Under the pieces are notes generated by a model. That model worked only from the letters and a program-made list of their open reading frames with translations. It did no database searches and was not told where the DNA came from. Shown here in pieces: positions 37,601 through 51,200 of a stretch of 64,000 bases of DNA. The first letter of the stretch is position 1, and every line of letters starts with the position of its first letter. The position numbers were made by a program, and so were the translations under genes. Source of the stretch: Arcuatula senhousia (Eukaryota; Mollusca; Bivalvia; Mytilida; Mytilidae); NCBI GenBank assembly GCA_963971305.1, contig CAXARO010001759.1, positions 1 to 64,000 on the forward strand. Reading direction: 5' to 3'.

Positions 37601-40600
37601 AAAAGGGGGCGTGGCATGTCAACTTCCTTATTTCTGACATTTGAACAGTTTTTATCATTGAAACTGGTTGGAATAGTGAAAGTAAGTTGATTTGACCTTG
37701 CAAAATGTTTCAAGGTCATACAATTACTTAGTACAGTGATACGGTCTAATTTTCACAAAAATCCATGTCGCGACTCCATTTTTTCATATTTTTTCAAATT
37801 TATTTTTGTGTTCAATTAAGAAGACATAATCACATCATATAATGAAAAAAAAAATCTTAAAAAGGTTACATTTTATTTGAGCTATTTCACAATGAAAAAA
37901 AACTCAATTTTTGAAAATTTACAAATGATGACCTTGACCTTTGACCTTGACCTCATTTTGGTCCTTAGGGGTCACTGACCTGGTATACCAAGTTTCATTG
38001 AAATATCTTAAGATTTGTTGATTTTAGAATTTTATACTAAAAAAGTCAAAGTTTCAAGGGGAATAACTCCTGTATTATTGAATATATCAATATAAAAATA
38101 GTTGTGGCACAACACCAAGAGTTACTCTACCTGTTTCAAAAGGATTGAACTTAATACCTGTTATGGCTTAGGAGGAGATAGAGCAACAAACTTTACAGTG
38201 AAAAGGGAGATAATTCTTATACGCGAAAGGGTACGGTACCCAAGTGTTTTTTCTGAGACGACAAACCTTGACCGATAAAGTATACCAACTTTCATTGCGA
38301 CATGTCGCGTACTTCTACAAGTTGATTTTTGGCGGAAGAAAAAAAAAAATAATAATAATAATCAGAAGAAATACAATAAGGTCTTCCCTTGGAAAGGGAA
38401 AGACCTTAAAAAAGAGGGCAGATTGGACTTTTTTGGTGCTTTTAGGGTGGATATCATCTAATTATGGTCAAATAAGGTGTATTTACCCAAAAATAACATT
38501 TTTTGGTCAAAAATGGCAAATTTCCAATTTTTCAAAAAAAGGGGGCGTGGCATGTCAACTTCCTTATTTCTGACATTTGAACAGTTTTTATCATTGAAAC
38601 TGGTTGGAATAGTGAAAGTAAGTTGATTTGACCTTGCAAAATGTTTCAAGGTCATACAATTACTTAGTACAGTGATACGGTCTAATTTTCACAAAAATCC
38701 ATGTCGCGACTCCATTTTTTCATATTTTTTCAAATTTATTTTTGTGTTCAATTAAGAAGACATAATCACATCATATAATGAAAAAAAAAATCTTAAAAAG
38801 GTTACATTTTATTTGAGCTATTTCACAATGAAAAAAAACTCAATTTTTGAAAATTTACAAATGATGACCTTGACCTTTGACCTTGACCTCATTTTGGTCC
38901 TTAGGGGTCACTGACCTGGTATACCAAGTTTCATTGAAATATCTTAAGATTTGTTGATTTTAGAATTTTATACTAAAAAAGTCAAAGTTTCAAGGGGAAT
39001 AACTCCTGTATTATTGAATATATCAATATAAAAATAGTTGTGGCACAACACCAAGAGTTACTCTACCTGTTTCAAAAGGATTGAACTTAATACCTGTTAT
39101 GGCTTAGGAGGAGATAGAGCAACAAACTTTACAGTGAAAAGGGAGATAATTCTTATACGCGAAAGGGTACGGTACCCAAGTGTTTTTTCTGAGACGACAA
39201 ACCTTGACCGATAAAGTATACCAACTTTCATTGCGACATGTCGCGTACTTCTACAAGTTGATTTTTGGCGGAAGAAAAAAAAAAATAATAATAATAATCA
39301 GAAGAAATACAATAAGGTCTTCCCTTGGAAAGGGAAAGACCTTAAAAAAGAGGGCAGATTGGACTTTTTTGGTGCTTTTAGGGTGGATATCATCTAATTA
39401 TGGTCAAATAAGGTGTATTTACCCAAAAATAACATTTTTTGGTCAAAAATGGCAAATTTCCAATTTTTCAAAAAAAGGGGGCGTGGCATGTCAACTTCCT
39501 TATTTCTGACATTTGAACAGTTTTTATCATTGAAACTGGTTGGAATAGTGAAAGTAAGTTGATTTGACCTTGCAAAATGTTTCAAGGTCATACAATTACT
39601 TAGTACAGTGATACGGTCTAATTTTCACAAAAATCCATGTCGCGACTCCATTTTTTCATATTTTTTCAAATTTATTTTTGTGTTCAATTAAGAAGACATA
39701 ATCACATCATATAATGAAAAAAAAAATCTTAAAAAGGTTACATTTTATTTGAGCTATTTCACAATGAAAAAAAACTCAATTTTTGAAAATTTACAAATGA
39801 TGACCTTGACCTTTGACCTTGACCTCATTTTGGTCCTTAGGGGTCACTGACCTGGTATACCAAGTTTCATTGAAATATCTTAAGATTTGTTGATTTTAGA
39901 ATTTTATACTAAAAAAGTCAAAGTTTCAAGGGGAATAACTCCTGTATTATTGAATATATCAATATAAAAATAGTTGTGGCACAACACCAAGAGTTACTCT
40001 ACCTGTTTCAAAAGGATTGAACTTAATACCTGTTATGGCTTAGGAGGAGATAGAGCAACAAACTTTACAGTGAAAAGGGAGATAATTCTTATACGCGAAA
40101 GGGTACGGTACCCAAGTGTTTTTTCTGAGACGACAAACCTTGACCGATAAAGTATACCAACTTTCATTGCGACATGTCGCGTACTTCTACAAGTTGATTT
40201 TTGGCGGAAGAAAAAAAAAAATAATAATAATAATCAGAAGAAATACAATAAGGTCTTCCCTTGGAAAGGGAAAGACCTTAAAAAAGAGGGCAGATTGGAC
40301 TTTTTTGGTGCTTTTAGGGTGGATATCATCTAATTATGGTCAAATAAGGTGTATTTACCCAAAAATAACATTTTTTGGTCAAAAATGGCAAATTTCCAAT
40401 TTTTCAAAAAAAGGGGGCGTGGCATGTCAACTTCCTTATTTCTGACATTTGAACAGTTTTTATCATTGAAACTGGTTGGAATAGTGAAAGTAAGTTGATT
40501 TGACCTTGCAAAATGTTTCAAGGTCATACAATTACTTAGTACAGTGATACGGTCTAATTTTCACAAAAATCCATGTCGCGACTCCATTTTTTCATATTTT

Positions 40601-42151
40601 TTCAAATTTATTTTTGTGTTCAATTAAGAAGACATAATCACATCATATAATGAAAAAAAAAATCTTAAAAAGGTTACATTTTATTTGAGCTATTTCACAA
40701 TGAAAAAAAACTCAATTTTTGAAAATTTACAAATGATGACCTTGACCTTTGACCTTGACCTCATTTTGGTCCTTAGGGGTCACTGACCTGGTATACCAAG
40801 TTTCATTGAAATATCTTAAGATTTGTTGATTTTAGAATTTTATACTAAAAAAGTCAAAGTTTCAAGGGGAATAACTCCTGTATTATTGAATATATCAATA
40901 TAAAAATAGTTGTGGCACAACACCAAGAGTTACTCTACCTGTTTCAAAAGGATTGAACTTAATACCTGTTATGGCTTAGGAGGAGATAGAGCAACAAACT
41001 TTACAGTGAAAAGGGAGATAATTCTTATACGCGAAAGGGTACGGTACCCAAGTGTTTTTTCTGAGACGACAAACCTTGACCGATAAAGTATACCAACTTT
41101 CATTGCGACATGTCGCGTACTTCTACAAGTTGATTTTTGGCGGAAGAAAAAAAAAAATAATAATAATAATCAGAAGAAATACAATAAGGTCTTCCCTTGG
41201 AAAGGGAAAGACCTTAAAAAAGAGGGCAGATTGGACTTTTTTGGTGCTTTTAGGGTGGATATCATCTAATTATGGTCAAATAAGGTGTATTTACCCAAAA
41301 ATAACATTTTTTGGTCAAAAATGGCAAATTTCCAATTTTTCAAAAAAAGGGGGCGTGGCATGTCAACTTCCTTATTTCTGACATTTGAACAGTTTTTATC
41401 ATTGAAACTGGTTGGAATAGTGAAAGTAAGTTGATTTGACCTTGCAAAATGTTTCAAGGTCATACAATTACTTAGTACAGTGATACGGTCTAATTTTCAC
41501 AAAAATCCATGTCGCGACTCCATTTTTTCATATTTTTTCAAATTTATTTTTGTGTTCAATTAAGAAGACATAATCACATCATATAATGAAAAAAAAAATC
41601 TTAAAAAGGTTACATTTTATTTGAGCTATTTCACAATGAAAAAAAACTCAATTTTTGAAAATTTACAAATGATGACCTTGACCTTTGACCTTGACCTCAT
41701 TTTGGTCCTTAGGGGTCACTGACCTGGTATACCAAGTTTCATTGAAATATCTTAAGATTTGTTGATTTTAGAATTTTATACTAAAAAAGTCAAAGTTTCA
41801 AGGGGAATAACTCCTGTATTATTGAATATATCAATATAAAAATAGTTGTGGCACAACACCAAGAGTTACTCTACCTGTTTCAAAAGGATTGAACTTAATA
41901 CCTGTTATGGCTTAGGAGGAGATAGAGCAACAAACTTTACAGTGAAAAGGGAGATAATTCTTATACGCGAAAGGGTACGGTACCCAAGTGTTTTTTCTGA
42001 GACGACAAACCTTGACCGATAAAGTATACCAACTTTCATTGCGACATGTCGCGTACTTCTACAAGTTGATTTTTGGCGGAAGAAAAAAAAAAATAATAAT
42101 AATAATCAGAAGAAATACAATAAGGTCTTCCCTTGGAAAGGGAAAGACCTT

Positions 42152-42202
42152 AATAATCAGAAGAAATACAATAAGGTCTTCCCTTGGAAAGGGAAAGACC
42201 TT
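42152..42202 (+). repeat. Extra 51-bp gamma right end in one satellite unit
   Basis: After the normal hairpin at 42122-42151 the sequence continues AATAAT, CAGAAGAAATACAAT and a second identical hairpin (42173-42202). This makes the step to the next unit 987 bp. It is the same AATAAT-joined arrangement seen after the gamma-prime insertion, but here no left end accompanies it. It could be a solo right end left by excision, recombination between nested copies, or slippage. Confidence 0.85.
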
Positions 42203-45200
42203 AAAAAAGAGGGCAGATTGGACTTTTTTGGTGCTTTTAGGGTGGATATCATTTAATTATGGTCAAATAAGGTGTATTTACCCAAAAATAACATTTTTTG
42301 GTCAAAAATGGCAAATTTCCAATTTTTCAAAAAAAGGGGGCGTGGCATGTCAACTTCCTTATTTCTGACATTTGAACAGTTTTAATCATTGAAACTGGTT
42401 GGAATAGTGAAAGTAAGTTGATTTGACCTTGAAAAATGTTTCAAGGTCATACAATTACTTAGTACAGTGATACGGTCTAATTTTCACAAAAATCCATGTC
42501 GCGACACCATTTTTTCACTTTTTTCCAAATTTTTTTTTTGCGTTCAGCTGAGAAGACAATATCACATCATGTCATGCAAAAAAAATGAAAAAAAGCCTAG
42601 ATTTTGTTTGAGTTATTTCGCAATGAAAAAAGGCTCATTTTATGAAAATTTACATATGATGACCTTGACCTTTGACCTTGACCTCATTTTGGTCCTTAGG
42701 GGTCACTGACCTGGTATACCAAGTTTCATTGAAATATCTTAAGATTTGTTGATTTTAGAATTTTATACTAAAAAAGTCAAAGTTTCAAGGGGAATAACTC
42801 CTGTATTATTGAATATATCAATATAAAAATAGTTGTGGCACAACACCAAGAGTTACTCTACCTGTTTCAAAAGGATTGAACTTGATACCTGTTATGGCTT
42901 AGGAGGAGATAGAGCAACAAACTTTACAGTGAAAAGGGAGATAATTCTTATACGCGAAAGGGTACGGTACCCAAGTGTTTTTTCTGAGACGACAAACCTT
43001 GACCGATAAAGTATACCAACTTTCATTGCGACATGTCGCGTACTTCTACAAGTTGATTTTTGGCGGAAGAAAAAAAAAAATAATAATAATAATCAGAAGA
43101 AATACAATAAGGTCTTCCCTTGGAAAGGGAAAGACCTTAAAAAAGAGGGCAGATTGGACTTTTTTGGTGCTTTTAGGGTGGATATCATCTAATTATGGTC
43201 AAATAAGGTGTATTTACCCAAAAATAACATTTTTTGGTCAAAAATGGCAAATTTCCAATTTTTCAAAAAAAGGGGGCGTGGCATGTCAACTTCCTTATTT
43301 CTGACATTTGAACAGTTTTAATCATTGAAACTGGTTGGAATAGTGAAAGTAAGTTGATTTGACCTTGAAAAATGTTTCAAGGTCATACAATTACTTAGTA
43401 CAGTGATACGGTCTAATTTTCACAAAAATCCATGTCGCGACACCATTTTTTCACTTTTTTCCAAATTTTTTTTTTGCGTTCAGCTGAGAAGACAATATCA
43501 CATCATGTCATGCAAAAAAAATGAAAAAAAGCCTAGATTTTGTTTGAGTTATTTCGCAATGAAAAAAGGCTCATTTTATGAAAATTTACATATGATGACC
43601 TTGACCTTTGACCTTGACCTCATTTTGGTCCTTAGGGGTCACTGACCTGGTATACCAAGTTTCATTGAAATATCTTAAGATTTGTTGATTTTAGAATTTT
43701 ATACTAAAAAAGTCAAAGTTTCAAGGGGAATAACTCCTGTATTATTGAATATATCAATATAAAAATAGTTGTGGCACAACACCAAGAGTTACTCTACCTG
43801 TTTCAAAAGGATTGAACTTGATACCTGTTATGGCTTAGGAGGAGATAGAGCAACAAACTTTACAGTGAAAAGGGAGATAATTCTTATACGCGAAAGGGTA
43901 CGGTACCCAAGTGTTTTTTCTGAGACGACAAACCTTGACCGATAAAGTATACCAACTTTCATTGCGACATGTCGCGTACTTCTACAAGTTGATTTTTGGC
44001 GGAAGAAAAAAAAAAATAATAATAATAATCAGAAGAAATACAATAAGGTCTTCCCTTGGAAAGGGAAAGACCTTAAAAAAGAGGGCAGATTGGACTTTTT
44101 TGGTGCTTTTAGGGTGGATATCATCTAATTATGGTCAAATAAGGTGTATTTACCCAAAAATAACATTTTTTGGTCAAAAATGGCAAATTTCCAATTTTTC
44201 AAAAAAAGGGGGCGTGGCATGTCAACTTCCTTATTTCTGACATTTGAACAGTTTTAATCATTGAAACTGGTTGGAATAGTGAAAGTAAGTTGATTTGACC
44301 TTGAAAAATGTTTCAAGGTCATACAATTACTTAGTACAGTGATACGGTCTAATTTTCACAAAAATCCATGTCGCGACACCATTTTTTCACTTTTTTCCAA
44401 ATTTTTTTTTTGCGTTCAGCTGAGAAGACAATATCACATCATGTCATGCAAAAAAAATGAAAAAAAGCCTAGATTTTGTTTGAGTTATTTCGCAATGAAA
44501 AAAGGCTCATTTTATGAAAATTTACATATGATGACCTTGACCTTTGACCTTGACCTCATTTTGGTCCTTAGGGGTCACTGACCTGGTATACCAAGTTTCA
44601 TTGAAATATCTTAAGATTTGTTGATTTTAGAATTTTATACTAAAAAAGTCAAAGTTTCAAGGGGAATAACTCCTGTATTATTGAATATATCAATATAAAA
44701 ATAGTTGTGGCACAACACCAAGAGTTACTCTACCTGTTTCAAAAGGATTGAACTTGATACCTGTTATGGCTTAGGAGGAGATAGAGCAACAAACTTTACA
44801 GTGAAAAGGGAGATAATTCTTATACGCGAAAGGGTACGGTACCCAAGTGTTTTTTCTGAGACGACAAACCTTGACCGATAAAGTATACCAACTTTCATTG
44901 CGACATGTCGCGTACTTCTACAAGTTGATTTTTGGCGGAAGAAAAAAAAAAATAATAATAATAATCAGAAGAAATACAATAAGGTCTTCCCTTGGAAAGG
45001 GAAAGACCTTAAAAAAGAGGGCAGATTGGACTTTTTTGGTGCTTTTAGGGTGGATATCATCTAATTATGGTCAAATAAGGTGTATTTACCCAAAAATAAC
45101 ATTTTTTGGTCAAAAATGGCAAATTTCCAATTTTTCAAAAAAAGGGGGCGTGGCATGTCAACTTCCTTATTTCTGACATTTGAACAGTTTTAATCATTGA

Positions 45201-48200
45201 AACTGGTTGGAATAGTGAAAGTAAGTTGATTTGACCTTGAAAAATGTTTCAAGGTCATACAATTACTTAGTACAGTGATACGGTCTAATTTTCACAAAAA
45301 TCCATGTCGCGACACCATTTTTTCACTTTTTTCCAAATTTTTTTTTTGCGTTCAGCTGAGAAGACAATATCACATCATGTCATGCAAAAAAAATGAAAAA
45401 AAGCCTAGATTTTGTTTGAGTTATTTCGCAATGAAAAAAGGCTCATTTTATGAAAATTTACATATGATGACCTTGACCTTTGACCTTGACCTCATTTTGG
45501 TCCTTAGGGGTCACTGACCTGGTATACCAAGTTTCATTGAAATATCTTAAGATTTGTTGATTTTAGAATTTTATACTAAAAAAGTCAAAGTTTCAAGGGG
45601 AATAACTCCTGTATTATTGAATATATCAATATAAAAATAGTTGTGGCACAACACCAAGAGTTACTCTACCTGTTTCAAAAGGATTGAACTTGATACCTGT
45701 TATGGCTTAGGAGGAGATAGAGCAACAAACTTTACAGTGAAAAGGGAGATAATTCTTATACGCGAAAGGGTACGGTACCCAAGTGTTTTTTCTGAGACGA
45801 CAAACCTTGACCGATAAAGTATACCAACTTTCATTGCGACATGTCGCGTACTTCTACAAGTTGATTTTTGGCGGAAGAAAAAAAAAAATAATAATAATAA
45901 TCAGAAGAAATACAATAAGGTCTTCCCTTGGAAAGGGAAAGACCTTAAAAAAGAGGGCAGATTGGACTTTTTTGGTGCTTTTAGGGTGGATATCATCTAA
46001 TTATGGTCAAATAAGGTGTATTTACCCAAAAATAACATTTTTTGGTCAAAAATGGCAAATTTCCAATTTTTCAAAAAAAGGGGGCGTGGCATGTCAACTT
46101 CCTTATTTCTGACATTTGAACAGTTTTAATCATTGAAACTGGTTGGAATAGTGAAAGTAAGTTGATTTGACCTTGAAAAATGTTTCAAGGTCATACAATT
46201 ACTTAGTACAGTGATACGGTCTAATTTTCACAAAAATCCATGTCGCGACACCATTTTTTCACTTTTTTCCAAATTTTTTTTTTGCGTTCAGCTGAGAAGA
46301 CAATATCACATCATGTCATGCAAAAAAAATGAAAAAAAAGCCTAGATTTTGTTTGAGTTATTTCGCAATGAAAAAAGGCTCATTTTATGAAAATTTACAT
46401 ATGATGACCTTGACCTTTGACCTTGACCTCATTTTGGTCCTTAGGGGTCACTGACCTGGTATACCAAGTTTCATTGAAATATCTTAAGATTTGTTGATTT
46501 TAGAATTTTATACTAAAAAAGTCAAAGTTTCAAGGGGAATAACTCCTGTATTATTGAATATATCAATATAAAAATAGTTGTGGCACAACACCAAGAGTTA
46601 CTCTACCTGTTTCAAAAGGATTGAACTTGATACCTGTTATGGCTTAGGAGGAGATAGAGCAACAAACTTTACAGTGAAAAGGGAGATAATTCTTATACGC
46701 GAAAGGGTACGGTACCCAAGTGTTTTTTCTGAGACGACAAACCTTGACCGATAAAGTATACCAACTTTCATTGCGACATGTCGCGTACTTCTACAAGTTG
46801 ATTTTTGGCGGAAGAAAAAAAAAAATAATAATAATAATCAGAAGAAATACAATAAGGTCTTCCCTTGGAAAGGGAAAGACCTTAAAAAAGAGGGCAGATT
46901 GGACTTTTTTGGTGCTTTTAGGGTGGATATCATCTAATTATGGTCAAATAAGGTGTATTTACCCAAAAATAACATTTTTTGGTCAAAAATGGCAAATTTC
47001 CAATTTTTCAAAAAAAGGGGGCGTGGCATGTCAACTTCCTTATTTCTGACATTTGAACAGTTTTAATCATTGAAACTGGTTGGAATAGTGAAAGTAAGTT
47101 GATTTGACCTTGAAAAATGTTTCAAGGTCATACAATTACTTAGTACAGTGATACGGTCTAATTTTCACAAAAATCCATGTCGCGACACCATTTTTTCACT
47201 TTTTTCCAAATTTTTTTTTTGCGTTCAGCTGAGAAGACAATATCACATCATGTCATGCAAAAAAAATGAAAAAAAGCCTAGATTTTGTTTGAGTTATTTC
47301 GCAATGAAAAAAGGCTCATTTTATGAAAATTTACATATGATGACCTTGACCTTTGACCTTGACCTCATTTTGGTCCTTAGGGGTCACTGACCTGGTATAC
47401 CAAGTTTCATTGAAATATCTTAAGATTTGTTGATTTTAGAATTTTATACTAAAAAAGTCAAAGTTTCAAGGGGAATAACTCCTGTATTATTGAATATATC
47501 AATATAAAAATAGTTGTGGCACAACACCAAGAGTTACTCTACCTGTTTCAAAAGGATTGAACTTGATACCTGTTATGGCTTAGGAGGAGATAGAGCAACA
47601 AACTTTACAGTGAAAAGGGAGATAATTCTTATACGCGAAAGGGTACGGTACCCAAGTGTTTTTTCTGAGACGACAAACCTTGACCGATAAAGTATACCAA
47701 CTTTCATTGCGACATGTCGCGTACTTCTACAAGTTGATTTTTGGCGGAAGAAAAAAAAAAATAATAATAATAATCAGAAGAAATACAATAAGGTCTTCCC
47801 TTGGAAAGGGAAAGACCTTAAAAAAGAGGGCAGATTGGACTTTTTTGGTGCTTTTAGGGTGGATATCATCTAATTATGGTCAAATAAGGTGTATTTACCC
47901 AAAAATAACATTTTTTGGTCAAAAATGGCAAATTTCCAATTTTTCAAAAAAAGGGGGCGTGGCATGTCAACTTCCTTATTTCTGACATTTGAACAGTTTT
48001 AATCATTGAAACTGGTTGGAATAGTGAAAGTAAGTTGATTTGACCTTGAAAAATGTTTCAAGGTCATACAATTACTTAGTACAGTGATACGGTCTAATTT
48101 TCACAAAAATCCATGTCGCGACACCATTTTTTCACTTTTTTCCAAATTTTTTTTTTGCGTTCAGCTGAGAAGACAATATCACATCATGTCATGCAAAAAA

Positions 48201-51200
48201 AATGAAAAAAAGCCTAGATTTTGTTTGAGTTATTTCGCAATGAAAAAAGGCTCATTTTATGAAAATTTACATATGATGACCTTGACCTTTGACCTTGACC
48301 TCATTTTGGTCCTTAGGGGTCACTGACCTGGTATACCAAGTTTCATTGAAATATCTTAAGATTTGTTGATTTTAGAATTTTATACTAAAAAAGTCAAAGT
48401 TTCAAGGGGAATAACTCCTGTATTATTGAATATATCAATATAAAAATAGTTGTGGCACAACACCAAGAGTTACTCTACCTGTTTCAAAAGGATTGAACTT
48501 GATACCTGTTATGGCTTAGGAGGAGATAGAGCAACAAACTTTACAGTGAAAAGGGAGATAATTCTTATACGCGAAAGGGTACGGTACCCAAGTGTTTTTT
48601 CTGAGACGACAAACCTTGACCGATAAAGTATACCAACTTTCATTGCGACATGTCGCGTACTTCTACAAGTTGATTTTTGGCGGAAGAAAAAAAAAAATAA
48701 TAATAATAATCAGAAGAAATACAATAAGGTCTTCCCTTGGAAAGGGAAAGACCTTAAAAAAGAGGGCAGATTGGACTTTTTTGGTGCTTTTAGGGTGGAT
48801 ATCATCTAATTATGGTCAAATAAGGTGTATTTACCCAAAAATAACATTTTTTGGTCAAAAATGGCAAATTTCCAATTTTTCAAAAAAAGGGGGCGTGGCA
48901 TGTCAACTTCCTTATTTCTGACATTTGAACAGTTTTAATCATTGAAACTGGTTGGAATAGTGAAAGTAAGTTGATTTGACCTTGAAAAATGTTTCAAGGT
49001 CATACAATTACTTAGTACAGTGATACGGTCTAATTTTCACAAAAATCCATGTCGCGACACCATTTTTTCACTTTTTTCCAAATTTTTTTTTTGCGTTCAG
49101 CTGAGAAGACAATATCACATCATGTCATGCAAAAAAAATGAAAAAAAGCCTAGATTTTGTTTGAGTTATTTCGCAATGAAAAAAGGCTCATTTTATGAAA
49201 ATTTACATATGATGACCTTGACCTTTGACCTTGACCTCATTTTGGTCCTTAGGGGTCACTGACCTGGTATACCAAGTTTCATTGAAATATCTTAAGATTT
49301 GTTGATTTTAGAATTTTATACTAAAAAAGTCAAAGTTTCAAGGGGAATAACTCCTGTATTATTGAATATATCAATATAAAAATAGTTGTGGCACAACACC
49401 AAGAGTTACTCTACCTGTTTCAAAAGGATTGAACTTGATACCTGTTATGGCTTAGGAGGAGATAGAGCAACAAACTTTACAGTGAAAAGGGAGATAATTC
49501 TTATACGCGAAAGGGTACGGTACCCAAGTGTTTTTTCTGAGACGACAAACCTTGACCGATAAAGTATACCAACTTTCATTGCGACATGTCGCGTACTTCT
49601 ACAAGTTGATTTTTGGCGGAAGAAAAAAAAAAATAATAATAATAATCAGAAGAAATACAATAAGGTCTTCCCTTGGAAAGGGAAAGACCTTAAAAAAGAG
49701 GGCAGATTGGACTTTTTTGGTGCTTTTAGGGTGGATATCATCTAATTATGGTCAAATAAGGTGTATTTACCCAAAAATAACATTTTTTGGTCAAAAATGG
49801 CAAATTTCCAATTTTTCAAAAAAAGGGGGCGTGGCATGTCAACTTCCTTATTTCTGACATTTGAACAGTTTTAATCATTGAAACTGGTTGGAATAGTGAA
49901 AGTAAGTTGATTTGACCTTGAAAAATGTTTCAAGGTCATACAATTACTTAGTACAGTGATACGGTCTAATTTTCACAAAAATCCATGTCGCGACACCATT
50001 TTTTCACTTTTTTCCAAATTTTTTTTTTGCGTTCAGCTGAGAAGACAATATCACATCATGTCATGCAAAAAAAATGAAAAAAAAGCCTAGATTTTGTTTG
50101 AGTTATTTCGCAATGAAAAAAGGCTCATTTTATGAAAATTTACATATGATGACCTTGACCTTTGACCTTGACCTCATTTTGGTCCTTAGGGGTCACTGAC
50201 CTGGTATACCAAGTTTCATTGAAATATCTTAAGATTTGTTGATTTTAGAATTTTATACTAAAAAAGTCAAAGTTTCAAGGGGAATAACTCCTGTATTATT
50301 GAATATATCAATATAAAAATAGTTGTGGCACAACACCAAGAGTTACTCTACCTGTTTCAAAAGGATTGAACTTGATACCTGTTATGGCTTAGGAGGAGAT
50401 AGAGCAACAAACTTTACAGTGAAAAGGGAGATAATTCTTATACGCGAAAGGGTACGGTACCCAAGTGTTTTTTCTGAGACGACAAACCTTGACCGATAAA
50501 GTATACCAACTTTCATTGCGACATGTCGCGTACTTCTACAAGTTGATTTTTGGCGGAAGAAAAAAAAAAATAATAATAATAATCAGAAGAAATACAATAA
50601 GGTCTTCCCTTGGAAAGGGAAAGACCTTAAAAAAGAGGGCAGATTGGACTTTTTTGGTGCTTTTAGGGTGGATATCATCTAATTATGGTCAAATAAGGTG
50701 TATTTACCCAAAAATAACATTTTTTGGTCAAAAATGGCAAATTTCCAATTTTTCAAAAAAAGGGGGCGTGGCATGTCAACTTCCTTATTTCTGACATTTG
50801 AACAGTTTTAATCATTGAAACTGGTTGGAATAGTGAAAGTAAGTTGATTTGACCTTGAAAAATGTTTCAAGGTCATACAATTACTTAGTACAGTGATACG
50901 GTCTAATTTTCACAAAAATCCATGTCGCGACACCATTTTTTCACTTTTTTCCAAATTTTTTTTTTGCGTTCAGCTGAGAAGACAATATCACATCATGTCA
51001 TGCAAAAAAAATGAAAAAAAAGCCTAGATTTTGTTTGAGTTATTTCGCAATGAAAAAAGGCTCATTTTATGAAAATTTACATATGATGACCTTGACCTTT
51101 GACCTTGACCTCATTTTGGTCCTTAGGGGTCACTGACCTGGTATACCAAGTTTCATTGAAATATCTTAAGATTTGTTGATTTTAGAATTTTATACTAAAA

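Larger units (their letters stand above)
32327..41897 (+). repeat. Block of nine consecutive type B satellite units
   Basis: In nine units the segment from about 65 bp before to about 220 bp after the start of the GTCGCGAC region is strongly diverged from type A. Examples are CAGTTTTTATC for CAGTTTTAATC, CTTGCAAAATG for CTTGAAAAATG, GTGTTCAATTAAG for GCGTTCAGCTGAG, and GAACTTAATACC for GAACTTGATACC. The remaining two-thirds of the unit is the same as type A. The unit length stays at 936 bp. Type A returns after 42380. Confidence 0.85.
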
